A DNA stretch of 64,000 nt from the NCBI GenBank assembly GCA_030323885.1, contig CM059199.1:42531347-42595346 (forward strand), written 5' to 3'. The notes under the pieces were generated by a model, which saw only the letters and a program-made list of their open reading frames with translations, was not told the DNA's origin and ran no database searches. Source of the DNA: Branchipolynoe longqiensis. Lineage: Eukaryota > Annelida > Polychaeta > Phyllodocida > Polynoidae. The number at the start of each line of letters is the position of its first letter. Positions within the stretch are counted from its first letter, which is position 1. This document shows positions 1 to 11,070 of this stretch, piece by piece. A program made the translations under genes and the position numbers.

Positions 1-179
1 CTTACGCTTAAAATTTCCTTTGAAATGCATTGGGTGCATAACAAATTTATTTATTTGTCTTCGCCAAGTGATGTCTGACTTAATAAAGTACTCACCTTCA
101 CTGAAGGAGAATATTTACCGTGAAATGGCTAATTTTGGGATTTAAACTCACTTCTGACCCCTCACCTCCCCCCCCCCCC

Positions 180-418
180 AAAGCGGAAATTAGACTTTTT
201 TCACAATTCAGTAATGACCGACACAGAGAAGAAGTGCAGGAAACAAAGGGTTCTATTGAGAAACAACATTACTGTCTGGGCCCAGTTTTAAAGGAAAGAG
301 TGGACAAAATGTGTGTGTGTCACTGACTCGCCGATAAATGAGAAGACGCTGGTGAGTCAGGGACTGAGGGCAGGCGTAAGCTGTAAAAAAACAGCTGGCC
401 TATCCGGTGTTGCAGTTT
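180..418 (+). repeat. Dispersed repeat, copy 1 of 2
   Basis: This stretch aligns by eye with 41455-41712. Shared landmarks, in the same order, are CTGGGCCCAG, a stretch around GACTCGCCGA/GGCTCGCCGA followed by GTGAGAAGA-like sequence, and AGCTGGCC/GACTGGCC. Divergence is high, so these are old copies. No ends or coding capacity were recognised. The short open frame across it is not conserved with the second copy. Confidence 0.6.
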
Positions 419-881
419 CCGCGGCACACCAGTTTCCCAGGGACACATCCATTCAAATGCATTGTCAATGGCCATGAGCAAATCTTCATAGAGAAAAAGT
501 CAAATAGCTCTCAAATTACACCACCTAGAAGCAACCCACTTGGAACACATATAGAAAACATATTCAATGAATAGATTATATTAAATTTATAAGGTTAGGC
601 TTCTGCACTTCTAGTAATTTTGAATAAAACTAATGCTTTGCACTGTGCATAATGTCAAACTCAAGGCATTGTCAATGGTCGTGAGCAATCTTCATACAGA
701 AAATACAGAAAAAGTGAAATATCTCTAAAACCACACCACCTAGAAACAAATCGATTGGTACACATATAGAAAACATCTTTAGGAAAAACATTATATTAAA
801 TTTATAAGGTTAGTGACGATGCTGTTCGATTTTGACGCATGCACAGAAGCGATGTATCCCTCAGAAACTGGTGTGCCGTGG
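419..881. mobile_element. Inverted-repeat element with internal tandem duplication
   Basis: CCGCGGCACACCAGTTTC at 419-436 is matched by its inverted copy GAAACTGGTGTGCCGTGG at 864-881, with one mismatch. Between them lies a roughly 205-bp unit starting GCATTGTCAATGG, present about twice (near 459 and 665). The layout fits a non-autonomous DNA transposon of about 460 bp. No clear target-site duplication was seen and there is no open frame, so the superfamily is undetermined. Confidence 0.6.
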
Positions 882-1008
882 GTGTACATGTGTCATTCCC
901 ACTGAATCAAACAGAATGCTAGTTTTATGACCGATGCTACATTAGGGCCGGAGTCTATGAAGCGCTGTATTTGCTTTTCGATGGTAAATAGCAGTCATAG
1001 TCGAAAAG

Positions 1009-1333
1009 GTTGGTTGTTGGAGTTTTACATCCTGGCAACATCTAAGGTCATATCAGGATGGGTACTGACTTGTGGCAGTGCACACTCATGGTGATGTTAT
1101 CGTACTGCCCCACTGGGAAATGGGGCCGCCAGCAATATGTATCCTACTCAGTCACATTATCCTGACACTGAGCTAACCAGTCCTTGCCCATTCATATCAA
1201 TGTTGAGTGCCAAGCTAGGAAGTGACGAGTATCAATTTGGTAATTCACTGATTTGACTTGACTGGGAATGGAACTCCCGATCTTTCGCACAGGAGGCCTG
1301 CGCTCTAGATATTCAGCCACCACGTCCGGTTTG
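1009..1333 (-). mobile_element. SINE-A, near full length, head type 1
   Basis: Read on the minus strand, this begins with a tRNA-like head (ACCGGACGTGGTGGCTGAAT, A-box region), then a B-box-like segment. The body contains GGACTGGTTAGCTCAGTGTC and TGACTGAGT, and the copy ends GTAAAACTCCAACAACCAACC. The head shows descent from a tRNA-like Pol III transcript; the body is shared with more than 40 other copies here. The small open frame on the same strand is incidental. Confidence 0.9.
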
Positions 1334-2389
1334 GCTAAAAGGTGAAGATTTGTGCCTCCCTGCGAATTGAGGTGGTGGTAGACAGGGAACACGTCGCTGA
1401 CACGGGTGTTTGGTTGGGGGAATCCCCACATAAGCAACGTCTATAAAGTAGCAGATGGAACACTAAGCCATTGCGACTGCCTAAGCTTAGTGCTTGGCGC
1501 AGTTTGATCAGCGTAGCTTTTTACCAGGCTTCGGGTCCCATAGGTCCACGTACTCTGCCAATTTATTTAGCCATTTTTTCCCCTGACAGCAGCGATAATG
1601 AAGGATCTATACGGGAAGCTAGAAGTAAGAATAACCACGGGAAAAACACACACACAGAAATTGGGACCCATCAGTTTGATGTCAGCTTTTGATGTTTGGT
1701 GGTTGAGCAGAAATTCGATGATATAAACAGCCAACATATTTTGTTAAAGCTAACTTGCAAATTTTGGATTCATAGCTCAGTAGAACGGGGACCCATTCCC
1801 AAATTCTATGGAACTATGATTGCAAAAATTGCAAGTTAGCCTATTTATTATTGTTGTTGTATATTATACCAACTTTCTCTCTTATTGCGAAACCTATCAG
1901 CGTGTAAAGTCCACGGCTCGAATCTGTGGTTGTGTAGGTTTGGCACCTTTTCATGGTAGATAGCGGAATTTGTCAAAAAGTTAAAGACCCTGCATTCCTG
2001 ATCTCAGCTAATGATCAATTTGATTTCCTGTTAAATTCATTCTGAAAATAAGGTATGTAATGTTGCACTAGGATGAGGATATCGTGTCAGGATGAACATC
2101 TCTGATATGATTTGCTGCTAAGGTTTTGTGTAGAATCTACTCTTTGTTTAGTGTCATCCAAAATGGTTTTTTAATTATTTTTACAGTACTAGTTTTTGTT
2201 ACAGCTTTGGGTATTTCCCTGTTATCGTGGTAGTCTTACATCATCCCATTTTGGGCATCAGGAAATATTCCTTTGATTCGAATAAATATCAAGGGTTCTG
2301 CTGTGCTAAGATCGCTCTCAAGACATGGGTAAACCTTATTTGAAAGTTAAATCAATCGAATAAGATTTTAATTAAAACTGACTTAATTA
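1334..2389. other. No gene recognised
   Basis: No conserved domain, tandem structure or full repeat was recognised over this kilobase. Positions about 1896-1935 (GTGTAAAGTCCACGG and GTGGTTGTGTAGG) resemble the first 40 bases of the family F repeats at 21795, 46985 and 48009, so a truncated F end may lie here. The 73-residue open frame at 1471-1692 has no recognisable feature. Confidence 0.5.
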
Positions 2390-3500
2390 AAGTAATTAGA
2401 TCAGATATTTCTGCAAGAATACTACTGCTCAGAGAATAATGTAGTAGATAATATGGTATTGCATTTTGTTTTGTTAATTTAAGGGACTTAGATCAGATAT
2501 TTCTGCAAGCATACTGATCAGAGAATGATATAGTAGATAATATAGTATAGCATTTTGTTTTGTTAATTTAAGGTACTTAGATAAGATATTTCTGTAAAAA
2601 TACTGATCAGAGAATGATCTAGTAGATAATATGGTATAGCATTTTGTTTTGTTAATTTAACGTACTTAGATCAGATATTTCTGTAAAAAAATACTGATCA
2701 GAGAATAATATAATCGATAATATAGTATAGCATTTTGTTTGATTAAATTAAGGTACTTAGATCAGATATTTCTGCAAGAATACTGATCAGAGAATGATAT
2801 AGTATTAGTAGATAATATAGCATTGCATTTTCTTTAGTTAATTGTAGGTACTTAGTTCAGATATTTCTGTAAAAATACTGATCAGAAAATAACTTAGTAG
2901 ATAATATAGTATAGCATTTTGTTTAGTTAATTTAAGGTACTTGGATCAGATATTTCTGCAAAAATACTGATCAGAGAATAATATAGAAGATACCATAGCA
3001 TTGCATTTTGTTCTGCTAATTTAAGGAACTTAGGTCAGATATTTCAGCTAGAATAATTCTCAGAGAATAACGTAGTAGATAATTTAGTATTGCATTTTGT
3101 TTTGCTAATTTTCCTTTTTGCTAAATTAATCGGTGAAACGCTAGTAACCTAGTTCTCCGAGACGCTCAATTTACAACTGATTTCGGGTGGCTAGGTTAGA
3201 TAATTTAGTTTTTAAATTACGCAGGGGAATAACGAAGTGGGTACTATCATATTGCCTTCTATTTTGAACATTTTCTATTTTGTCAAATTTATCGGTGAAT
3301 CGTTACTGAAGCATGTGCCCGATGTACTCAAGTTGCAGCTGGTTTAAAGTGGTTAAATCGGACATTTCGGCTAAAATATTACTCGCAGAATAACGCAGTA
3401 GCCAGTTTCACGTTGCCTTTTGATAATTTTCCCTTTCGTAAAATTGATCGGTGAAATCTTAGTTAGGCAGTTGCCTGGTCGCTCATGTTGCAACATCGAA
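2390..3500. repeat. 91-bp tandem array with longer degenerate flank
   Basis: About eight units of roughly 85-97 bp start with TCAGATATTTCTGCAAG and contain ATACTGATCAGAGAATGATA, TAGTAGATAATATAGTAT and GCATTTTGTTTTGTTAATTT (starts near 2400, 2490, 2582, 2669, 2760, 2853, 2945 and 3032). From about 3115 to 3500 the same motifs recur at about 150-bp spacing with an extra block (ATCGGTGAAWC plus a stretch ending CAGCTGGTTTAAAG). The array is AT-rich and non-coding. The longer flank units suggest the 91-bp unit arose by internal deletion of an older unit. Confidence 0.9.
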
Positions 3501-3675
3501 AGGGAGCACAGTGTGTCTAGCCGCCATGCGAGTCGAGTGGTTGCCATGGAAACTTATTTGAACTGAAATAGTGTCATGAAAAGGTCATTGATCTTCTTTC
3601 ACAGGACTACACTTTGGAGAGCTGTACTGTTCAAACTATACAGACTATTCAATATTGTCTTGGGGGGGGGGGGGG

Positions 3676-3848
3676 TGTTGGAAATGGGAAATATTGCGCC
3701 TAGAGCGGGAATCGAACCCACATCTCTTTCACTCCGGGCCAGTGTGCTAACCGTTACACCACCTCGGCTCCATAATGTCACCATCCTATCCACGCCTACC
3801 TATATATCTACCTCCTTGCCTGAGAGGTAAGCGCAGACTATTACACTC
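3676..3848 (-). mobile_element. SINE-B copy
   Basis: On the minus strand this carries a tRNA-like head with A-box-like TGGTGTAACGGTTAGCACAC and B-box-like GGGTTCGATTCC, followed by CTAGGCGCAATATTTCCCAT. Upstream of the head is a leader with TGCGCTTACCTCTCAGGCAAGG, which recurs in other SINE-B copies (24304, 48728 and 63013). A poly-G run of about 15 bases abuts its 3' end at 3662-3675. Confidence 0.85.
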
Positions 3849-4204
3849 GGCCTCGTATAATTTAAAGTCTTTTAAATGGTTTTATATCCATAAGTCATGT
3901 TAATGCTTACAATTATATACATGTATGCACTTACATATACGTTCACAGGGGAGTTCTAACAGATATATCACGGTTAAAATGTTGCTAGGCTATCATAGGA
4001 AATGGCAACTTTTGCTAAGTTAAATGGCTAAAGCATAAAGGTTAAAGTCATTTAATAAATGTTTTATCTCCATAATTGGGGCCGGCGTATACCCATGTCC
4101 AGATCGGACCTCTGAAATATGCACTAACCCTGTGTAGGCCTCGGCCAATACACATAACAGAGGGACTCCATCCTCAAAACCCCATATTAGTTAATAACCG
4201 CTTA

Positions 4205-4500
4205 ATATGAAAGCCCACATAGTCTGATGAAAACATCAAATTTTCAAAACTCAAAACACTGGTCTAGATTTGATCCTACATATCCTTTCGGCACCGAAGG
4301 GGAGACAAAGCCAATTTACTAGAACCTGTTACTGCTGAAGCCTATGGTGTTAGAATTCTGCAATGCCAGACACAAATTAATGTCGGCCTGTTTTCATTAC
4401 AAATATCTCCAAAGATTAGCGATTTAAAATAAAAGTTCCTCCAAACTAAAGTGAAGGCGATTATAACAATAAATCTCTACTGATAGGGCCGTCGCGACTG
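4205..4500 (+). mobile_element. Family K element, diverged copy
   Basis: Colinear with 58307-58638: ATAGTCTGATGAAAACATC, then CTAGATTTGATCCTACATAT, AGAACCTGTTACTGCTGAAG, ATTTAAAATAAAAGTTCCTC and GATTATAACAATAAATC. The 5' terminal repeat is recognisable but the 3' end is lost near the start of the 170-bp array. Non-coding. Confidence 0.75.
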
Positions 4501-4519
4501 GTCTCAGAGGATCTGGGTA

Positions 4520-5874
4520 TTTAAAATGGTAGGTATAACAAGCTTGTTCATGGCATCCATACTCAAACATCTCAATGCGTGTTACGACATACACCAGCAC
4601 ATAGCAGACAATGTGTAGTTACGGTGCAAATTCCTTCTTTTATATTTCAACTAATTACACGAAGGAAACTAGTAGTGATTTAGCCTACTTGAAATGGCAG
4701 TTTTACAAGCTTGTTCATGTCATCCATACTACAAGATCTCAATGCTTGTTAGTACATACACCAGCTACATAACAGACAATGTGTAGTTATGGTGGCAATT
4801 CCTTCTGTTATATTTCAACTAATTACGCCCAGGAAACTAGTAGTGAATCAGCCTTCTTGAAATGGCAGTTATGACAACCTTGCTCATGGCATCCATACTC
4901 GAACATCTCAATGCATTTTCCGACATACCCCAGCTACATAGCAGACAATTTGTAGTTATGCTGGTAATTCCTTCTTTTATATTTCAACTAATTACGCCTT
5001 ATGCCCAGGAAACTAGTAGTGATTCAGCCTACTTGTAATGGCAATTAGAACAAGCTTGTTCATGGCATCCATACTACAAGATGTCAATGCCTTTTATTAC
5101 ATAGACCAGCTGCATAGCAGTCACTGTGTAGTTATGGCGCAAATTCCTTCTTTTATATTTCAACTAATTACACTCAGGAAACTAGTAGTGATTCAGCCTA
5201 CTTGAAATGGCAGTTAGAACAAGCTTGTTCATGGCATCCATACTACAAGATCTCAATGCGTTTTACGACATACACCAGCTACATAACAGACAATATGTAG
5301 TTATGGTGGCAATTCCTTCTTTTATATTTCAACTAATTATGCATTACACCCAGGAAACTAGTAGTTTTTCAGCCGACTTGAAATGGCTGTTAGAACAAAC
5401 TTGTTCATGGCATCCATACTACAACATCCCAATGCGTTTTACGATATACACCAGCTGCATAGCAGACAATGTGTAGTTACGGTCCAAATTCTTTCTTTTA
5501 TATTTCTACTAATTACACTCAGGAAACTAGTAGTGATTCAGCCTACTTGAAATGGCTGCTATTAACAAGCTTGTTCATGGCATCCATACTACAACATCTC
5601 AATGCGTTTTACGATATACACCAGCTGCATAGCAGACAATGTGTAGTTACGGTCCAAATTCTTTCTTTTATATTTCTACTAATTACACTCAGGAAACTAG
5701 TAGTGATTCAGCCTACTTGAAATGGCTGCTATTAACAAGCTTGTTCATGGCATCCATACTACAACATCTCAATGCGTTTTACGATATACACCAGCTGCAT
5801 AGCAGACAATGTGTAGTTACGGTCCAAATTCTTTCTTTTATATTTCACCTAATTACGCCCAGGAAACTAGTAGT
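4520..5874. repeat. 170-bp satellite array, about 8 units
   Basis: Units of about 167-176 bp contain AAGCTTGTTCATGGCATCC (near 4540, 4707, 4876, 5051, 5221, 5397, 5567 and 5737), ATACACCAGCTGCATAGCAG, GTGTAGTTAYGGT and AGGAAACTAGTAGTGATTCA. The two units starting near 5397 and 5567 are almost base-identical, showing recent unequal exchange or conversion. The open frames of 83-89 residues simply follow the repeat period and are not genes. The array resumes for about 20 bp at 7263 after the inserted element. Confidence 0.93.
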
Positions 5875-7262
5875 AGGTATCCCAAGTGCCTTGCCAATCC
5901 ACCAATAATCTGTGTGTGGAGGCTTAAAATTCATCATTTTCAATCTGTTGGTGTGTTCTAAGTTGTTCACCAATTGAAATAAAATCTAAAGCAAAATAAA
6001 GCTTCATATTTCTTCTTTCTAATAGTACCATCCACATTAGGATATGACTTTGATCAGCTACAGAAAATCAATGCTTTGTCAAGTCCATTTATGTAGAAAA
6101 TCACCTTTTGTTTCAACTAACCTATGCATGAAATTTTACACTGCTTCTTCAAACCTCTGGTGCCCATTCACCAGAGCTAGCATCATCATGCCAATGATAT
6201 CATTTTGTTGCCAATACTACAGGCCATATAGTCATATTTTGTCCTTGAATAAATTCTTTGTCCATCTATTTTAAATTTTAATTTAAAACGTTCAATTAAT
6301 CTCCATTTCTGAACCGAATAATGGATAACTTAGGTTTTTACATGAAAATAAAGATCTTTTTTTCTTTAAAAAAAGAAGTTAATCATGATTCTTAGCAATG
6401 CATGGTGTGAAGGCGTAAATTTGAGACAAAATAAATGTTGGCTCTACTTAATAATTGAATGCTAAAGTTTTTATGCAATGTGCCAGTTGTTATGCAATGT
6501 GCCATAAACACACTGCCCACACACACACACAGGGTTTGAATTTTTGTTTTTAAACCATTCACATCTATCAAATTGTATTGTATGTAATGTAAACAGAAAG
6601 AGCATATTGAAGGTAGTACAGTGTGAAAATTTCATGCAATTATCTTGTATGGGTGCTTTTCTGTACCAAATAAGTCTGCTCAAAGTTGGGCATTTCCTTT
6701 TACCGGATTTTATCACTTGTCAAATTGAGCTCTGGACCATTTTGAACCTATTTTTTAAAGCTTTTCCCAAGCATATGTAGTCCTGAAAAAAAATAGCAAT
6801 GACAAGACTCATCAGTAGGTTAGGGATAAATCAGAATAATTTAATATGGGTGCCAATTTTTTCCACAACCAAGCCCCCAAAAGTGGCCCAAAGCGAAATT
6901 TGGAAATTGGTGAAATTAAGGAAATTGTGATTTCACGCATTTTTGAAGATGTATATCTTGAAATGTAACCACATCAGACCCCTGCATCTTTTTATTCTCA
7001 TTGTATAGGCCATGGATTTGAAGGAAAAAATACAGAAAGTCTGATAGGGTGGTTATTTTTAATTCTTGGGGCCATCAAAAATGCTATCTTTTTAGTTATG
7101 GGTGGGACCAATTAAGTAACAACCTAAAAAAGTCCATATCTTTTTTAAGATTAGAGCAATTTTCACAAATGAAGTGTCATTTTATTTCAAATTAAATATA
7201 CTAACAGGTGAAATCCATTAAATCAAACTCCAAACTATTTTTGAAAATCACTTGGGATACCT
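5875..7262. mobile_element. 1,388-bp transposon in the 170-bp satellite, 9-bp TSD
   Basis: The element starts AGGTATCCCAAGTG and ends with the inverse, CACTTGGGATACCT, giving 14-bp perfect terminal inverted repeats. ACTAGTAGT lies on both sides (5866-5874 and 7263-7271). The uninterrupted satellite unit reads AAACTAGTAGTGATTCAGCC, so the empty site is known from sequence in the same window. The interior is AT-rich with no frame over about 90 residues and no recognisable transposase, so it is non-autonomous. A 9-bp duplication fits Mutator-like or Merlin-like integration; the superfamily is not proven. Confidence 0.88.
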
Positions 7263-7284
7263 ACTAGTAGTGATTCAGCCTACT

Positions 7285-7696
7285 GCATGAGTATTGTTCC
7301 TGTGAGTTAGGTTAGCTTAAAACTGACTAATAAACGGACCATTGTAATGAGCTAGCAGCTTACAAAGCTTGCCCGATTGGGTAATGGTGATTATTGCAGA
7401 GTGGTGAATTATTAAACCTGGAATTAAAAGGTACCACCACAGAGTGATGTACAACAACAGTACACATTGCATTGTAAACTACAAGTCTATAGTCGTAACT
7501 TCCTCTGTCAACAACATTTGGATACATACATTAGCAGTGTGCTATTTCCACTATCGTTAGGTTGCCATAGCAACCAACATTTTAATTTTCCACAGGTTAT
7601 AGAACTACAACAAAGGATTACTATCAGTGGATTGTGCTACCATTTTTTGTTCAAGTATTATTTGTAATTTGTTCACACCAAAACCTACCTGGTATC
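7285..7696. other. No gene recognised
   Basis: AT-rich single-copy-looking sequence between the satellite remnant and the first L element. It has one 66-residue open frame (7467-7667) without recognisable features. Confidence 0.4.
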
Positions 7697-8079
7697 AAAG
7701 ACCCTATAATACTAAGATGGCTCACTCAGCCTGTAGTGTGTAATCAAAATGATCAAAGCCACCACTTGGGGCACTGGCTGTTCTCTCTTGGTTAAACAGG
7801 TGCTATATTATATGTATAAATGTATATATGAATGTGAAAGATGTGTGATGATGGAGATGCTGATGATGATGGTGATGATCATGTGTATTTGTTCATAGCA
7901 ATTTCATATTGATGTGTATTCATACTTCCCTATCTCATGTATAATATAATTGTATGTGTTTACATGTGAAACACCAACCAGCAGCCAGGCTGATCAAACC
8001 CACCACAAGGTGGCATTGCAAAACTTACATTACCATGGGAGAGATAGGGACTGAGCCGTCTTAGTATTATAGGGTCTTT
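7697..8079. mobile_element. Family L MITE, copy 1
   Basis: Begins AAAGACCCTATAATACTAAG and ends with its inverted copy, with terminal repeats of about 31 bp. The inner sequence holds inverted segments around GATCAAAGCCACCACTTGG and GATCAAACCCACCACAAGG, a (GAT)n-like run near 7850-7880 and AT-rich DNA. Flanks CTGGTATC and ATGGTATC form an imperfect 9-bp duplication. The second copy at 8848-9228 is about 90% similar by eye. Confidence 0.9.
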
Positions 8080-8847
8080 GATGGTATCAAAGACGATGTA
8101 CGACAAGAACACCACTCAGTGCTTTCATATTTGAATTTCTGAAATAATCATGCAGTGGCACCATCCCATTGCAAACGAGGTGCATTGTCTTTGATCAGGT
8201 GTAGTAGTAATTTTCTTACTCAGACATAATCACACATTTTATTTATATATGGCACAGGTTAAAGTGCTTAAAGTATGTTTGATCTTCAGGGAAGAAAGTG
8301 GTCTCTGCGGAAAAAAAGCGGAAATGCAGATATTTTCCCATAGGTTTAGCATTGTCAGGGACCACGGAAATTTTCCGGAACTCAGGTTTCATATATATTG
8401 GTATATGCTGATAATGCTATGCCATTTGAAGCACGTATTAGTAGTATAAACTGATAGTGCTGCGGCGTCTGCACCCCATATTAGAATACATTGATGGTGC
8501 TGCAGGAATGAAAACAAACCGGAAATCCGCGAAATCGCAGAGATCTTTCATCCCTGTATACTATACTATTATGTTCATTAATAATATTAGGAGATAATGC
8601 ACTATAATTGTCATACATTGACTTTGATGGTACAGCAATCATGTTGGTCTAGGGAATCCGACCCCTTGTTTCAATGGTACAGCAGTCAGGTTGGGCTAGG
8701 GGACCTGTCCAATTACCTTGTTTGCTGTATATCACCGGAAAGCGCTAAGTGGTGCATCTGGTTGTACTTTGCGTTTGATGGTGTACAACTAGCTGACAAC
8801 TGAGGAAAGATCTTTAGCCTAGATTAGCGTCGCCCAAAGGAATTACC
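8080..8847. other. No gene recognised
   Basis: Sequence between two copies of the same MITE. No repeat or domain recognised. The open frames at 8249-8449 and 8597-8803 are short and show no motif. Confidence 0.4.
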
Positions 8848-9228
8848 AAAGACGCTTAAATAATAAGATGGCTCACTCAGCCTGTACTGTGAAATCAAAA
8901 TGATCAAACCCACCACTTGGTGCGCTGGCTGTTTTCTTGGTTAAACAGGTGCTATATTATATGTATAAATGTATATATGAATGTGAAAGATGTGTGATGA
9001 TGGCGATGATGATGATGATGCTGATGATGATGTGTATTTGTTCTTAGCAATTTCATATTTATATGTATTCATACTTACCTATCTCATGTATACTATAATT
9101 GTATGTGTTTACATGTGAAACACCAACCGGCAGCCGGGCTGATCAAATCCACCACAAGGTGGCACTGCAAAATTTACATTACCATGGGAGAGATAGGGAG
9201 TGAGCCATCTTAGTATTATAGGGTCTTT
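8848..9228. mobile_element. Family L MITE, copy 2, 9-bp TSD
   Basis: Same structure and interior as 7697-8079. The flanking GGAATTACC at 8839-8847 and 9229-9237 is a perfect 9-bp target-site duplication and fixes the ends at AAAGAC...GTCTTT. Only non-autonomous copies are present. Two copies about 770 bp apart in the same orientation suggest a successful family in this genome. Confidence 0.93.
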
Positions 9229-9544
9229 GGAATTACCACCGATAGGTTACTGAATTATTTCTAATAGTTGCGAATCAAAATTATGTTTTATACTAATTTA
9301 GTGCTGGGGTTAAAGAGGCAATTGTAGCACACTGTTCTTGATATGTAGCTCAACAAATGCTGCGCACGCGCAGTCGATTGGCCCGGAGGTCACATGCAAG
9401 CTATATGTAAATGAGGCAGATAAGAGGAGCAATAGAGTCAGTTGAAGCAACATCAATTTCAGATAGATTAATTAGGACAATGGTTCAGAGATGAGTATAC
9501 ACAGTTAGGTCATGCGAAGTGCCTGTGTTTGATAAATGCTTAGG

Positions 9545-9557
9545 TATCAATATACGA

Positions 9558-9594
<37 letters not shown>

Positions 9595-9880
9595 TATATA
9601 TATATATATATATATGTACATATCTGTATATGTGTAGTTGTCTATACGGGTATACATCCATATGTTTATATGTGTGTATCGAGATACTTATTTACACATA
9701 TCCATATACACATATGCTCAAATATTTAGACACAAATATATATATATATACATTATATACCATATCCATCCATATGTATGTATACATACGTTGGTACATA
9801 TATAGGGATGTATGTATGTGTGTAGATATATACACATATACATAATATAACATATAGATACATATATATGTACGTAGGCC
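9545..9880. repeat. TA/TACA-rich microsatellite
   Basis: Long alternating TA runs (9561-9622), then a degenerate mixture of TATG, TACA and CATA words up to about 9880. The 108-residue tyrosine/isoleucine-rich frame across it is a by-product of the repeat. Confidence 0.9.
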
Positions 9881-9898
9881 TACATATACGCATATTTA

Positions 9899-10140
9899 AA
9901 TATGAGGAGTTAGGCACAACACCCTGTAAACACCAATCTAAAAATTGAGATAAACATTTGAGTCAAACCTTCAAAAGGTTCATTTTTTACATCATTTTTT
10001 GTTCATTGCTCCATAACCATTTATAACCAAAAAAAGTGGAATGAGTTAGTATTAAAATTACCATATGGTAAAAACCTTTCATTTTAATTCTATTTTTTAA
10101 TTGCGTTTCAGGAGGTTTTGTGCCTGAACTCTTCATACAT
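9899..10140 (+). mobile_element. Family J MITE, copy 1
   Basis: The ends are imperfect inverted repeats: GAGGAGTTAGGCACAACACC at the left, and GGTTTTGTGCCTGAACTCTTC at the right, which reads GAAGAGTTCAGGCACAAAACC on the other strand. The interior GAGATAAACATTTGAGTCAA plus TTCAAAAGGTTCATTTTT is shared with 25140-25358 on the opposite strand. Short, AT-rich and non-coding. No target duplication was resolved. Confidence 0.75.
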
Positions 10141-10409
10141 AATTATACATATATATCACTAATGATCGTGTGTACGCCTACATGTATAAACACATACACA
10201 TATATACATACATGAATATATAGACACCTAATCATAAGGATACATACTTGAAATCACTGGAAAGACACAGAGAGAGGCGTGAGTGAGTATTGTGACAGTT
10301 CGGCATGATTTCACTTCATGAAATCATAGATCCTGAAAGGAAATGGTGAAAAAGAGGAATGTGAAAACACATGCAACCTGTACTCACTGAGTTAGTACGT
10401 TGAGTTATC

Positions 10410-10675
10410 ATAGATGACGTCACCACTGCACTCTTTGATGCATCGTTGTGACGTCAGCACACACGCTCGAGTGTGACGTAACAATAATATCAAAGGACGA
10501 ATACAGAAACCCGTGACTGGCACAAACTATCACAAAGTGTCACGTGACAGGAAGGAAAAGCAGGTAGGAGGGCATTCTGACCTCCTTGTCAGACAAATTG
10601 AAGATTTACCTGCAGGTAGCCCTGGCTGCTATTATTTGAGCGCCACATTTTGACTGATTGTGATGACGTCACTGG
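10410..10675. promoter_or_regulatory. Cluster of CRE-like TGACGTCA sites
   Basis: Perfect TGACGTCA palindromes lie at 10415-10422, 10449-10456 and 10664-10671. TGACGTAA is at 10474-10481 and the E-box palindrome GTCACGTGAC at 10539-10548. TGACGTCA is the known binding site of CREB/ATF bZIP factors. About one perfect 8-mer is expected by chance per window this size, so three in 257 bp is unusual. No adjacent gene is visible, so a function is only inferred; it could also be repeat-derived. Confidence 0.35.
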
Positions 10676-10826
10676 AAAGGGTTGCTTGTTAAAGGGGTGA
10701 GCTGCAAATTAAGCGGCAGACGGCGGCGTGTTATATCGATGAGGTTAAAATATTAATTAGTAAGCAATGATGCGAACAACACATAGAACAGGCATAACAA
10801 ATAGTAATGTAAATCATGTACACATA

Positions 10827-11070
10827 CAGTAAAACCTCTCTAAATCGACCGACCATGGGACCGACTTTACAGGGTCCATTTAGGGTCGGTTTAGGGAGTA
10901 TTTTAATTGTTACAATTGTATTGATCGGGCGATTGTTTGTGGTCGGTTTAGGGAGTATTTCTTATCGTTACAATGGTATTGTAATTGGGGATCGCTTGGG
11001 ACCCAAATAAAGCGCTCGATATAGGGGAGTAGTTGATCTGTGCAGGTGGTCGCTTCGAGAGGTTTTACTG
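10827..11070. mobile_element. Pogo-like MITE, TA target site
   Basis: CAGTAAAACCTCTCTAAAT at the left pairs with inverted AGAGGTTTTACTG at the right, and TA flanks both sides (10825-10826 and 11071-11072). CAGT-type ends with TA duplication are typical of pogo/Tigger members of the Tc1-mariner superfamily. At 244 bp it is non-autonomous. It shares ends and the GGTCGGT/GACCGACC motif with 21574-21751. Confidence 0.88.

Noticed and set aside
2390..3115. CRISPR-like array in the 91-bp repeats
   Set aside because: The whole unit is repeated with no variable spacers. It is an AT-rich tandem satellite.
5207..5908. Three frames of 83-89 residues sharing peptide sequence
   Set aside because: Identical peptides arise from the 170-bp satellite units. 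The frames start and stop at repeat boundaries.
9519..9845. 108-residue Tyr/Ile-rich frame
   Set aside because: It is the translation of a TA/TACA microsatellite.
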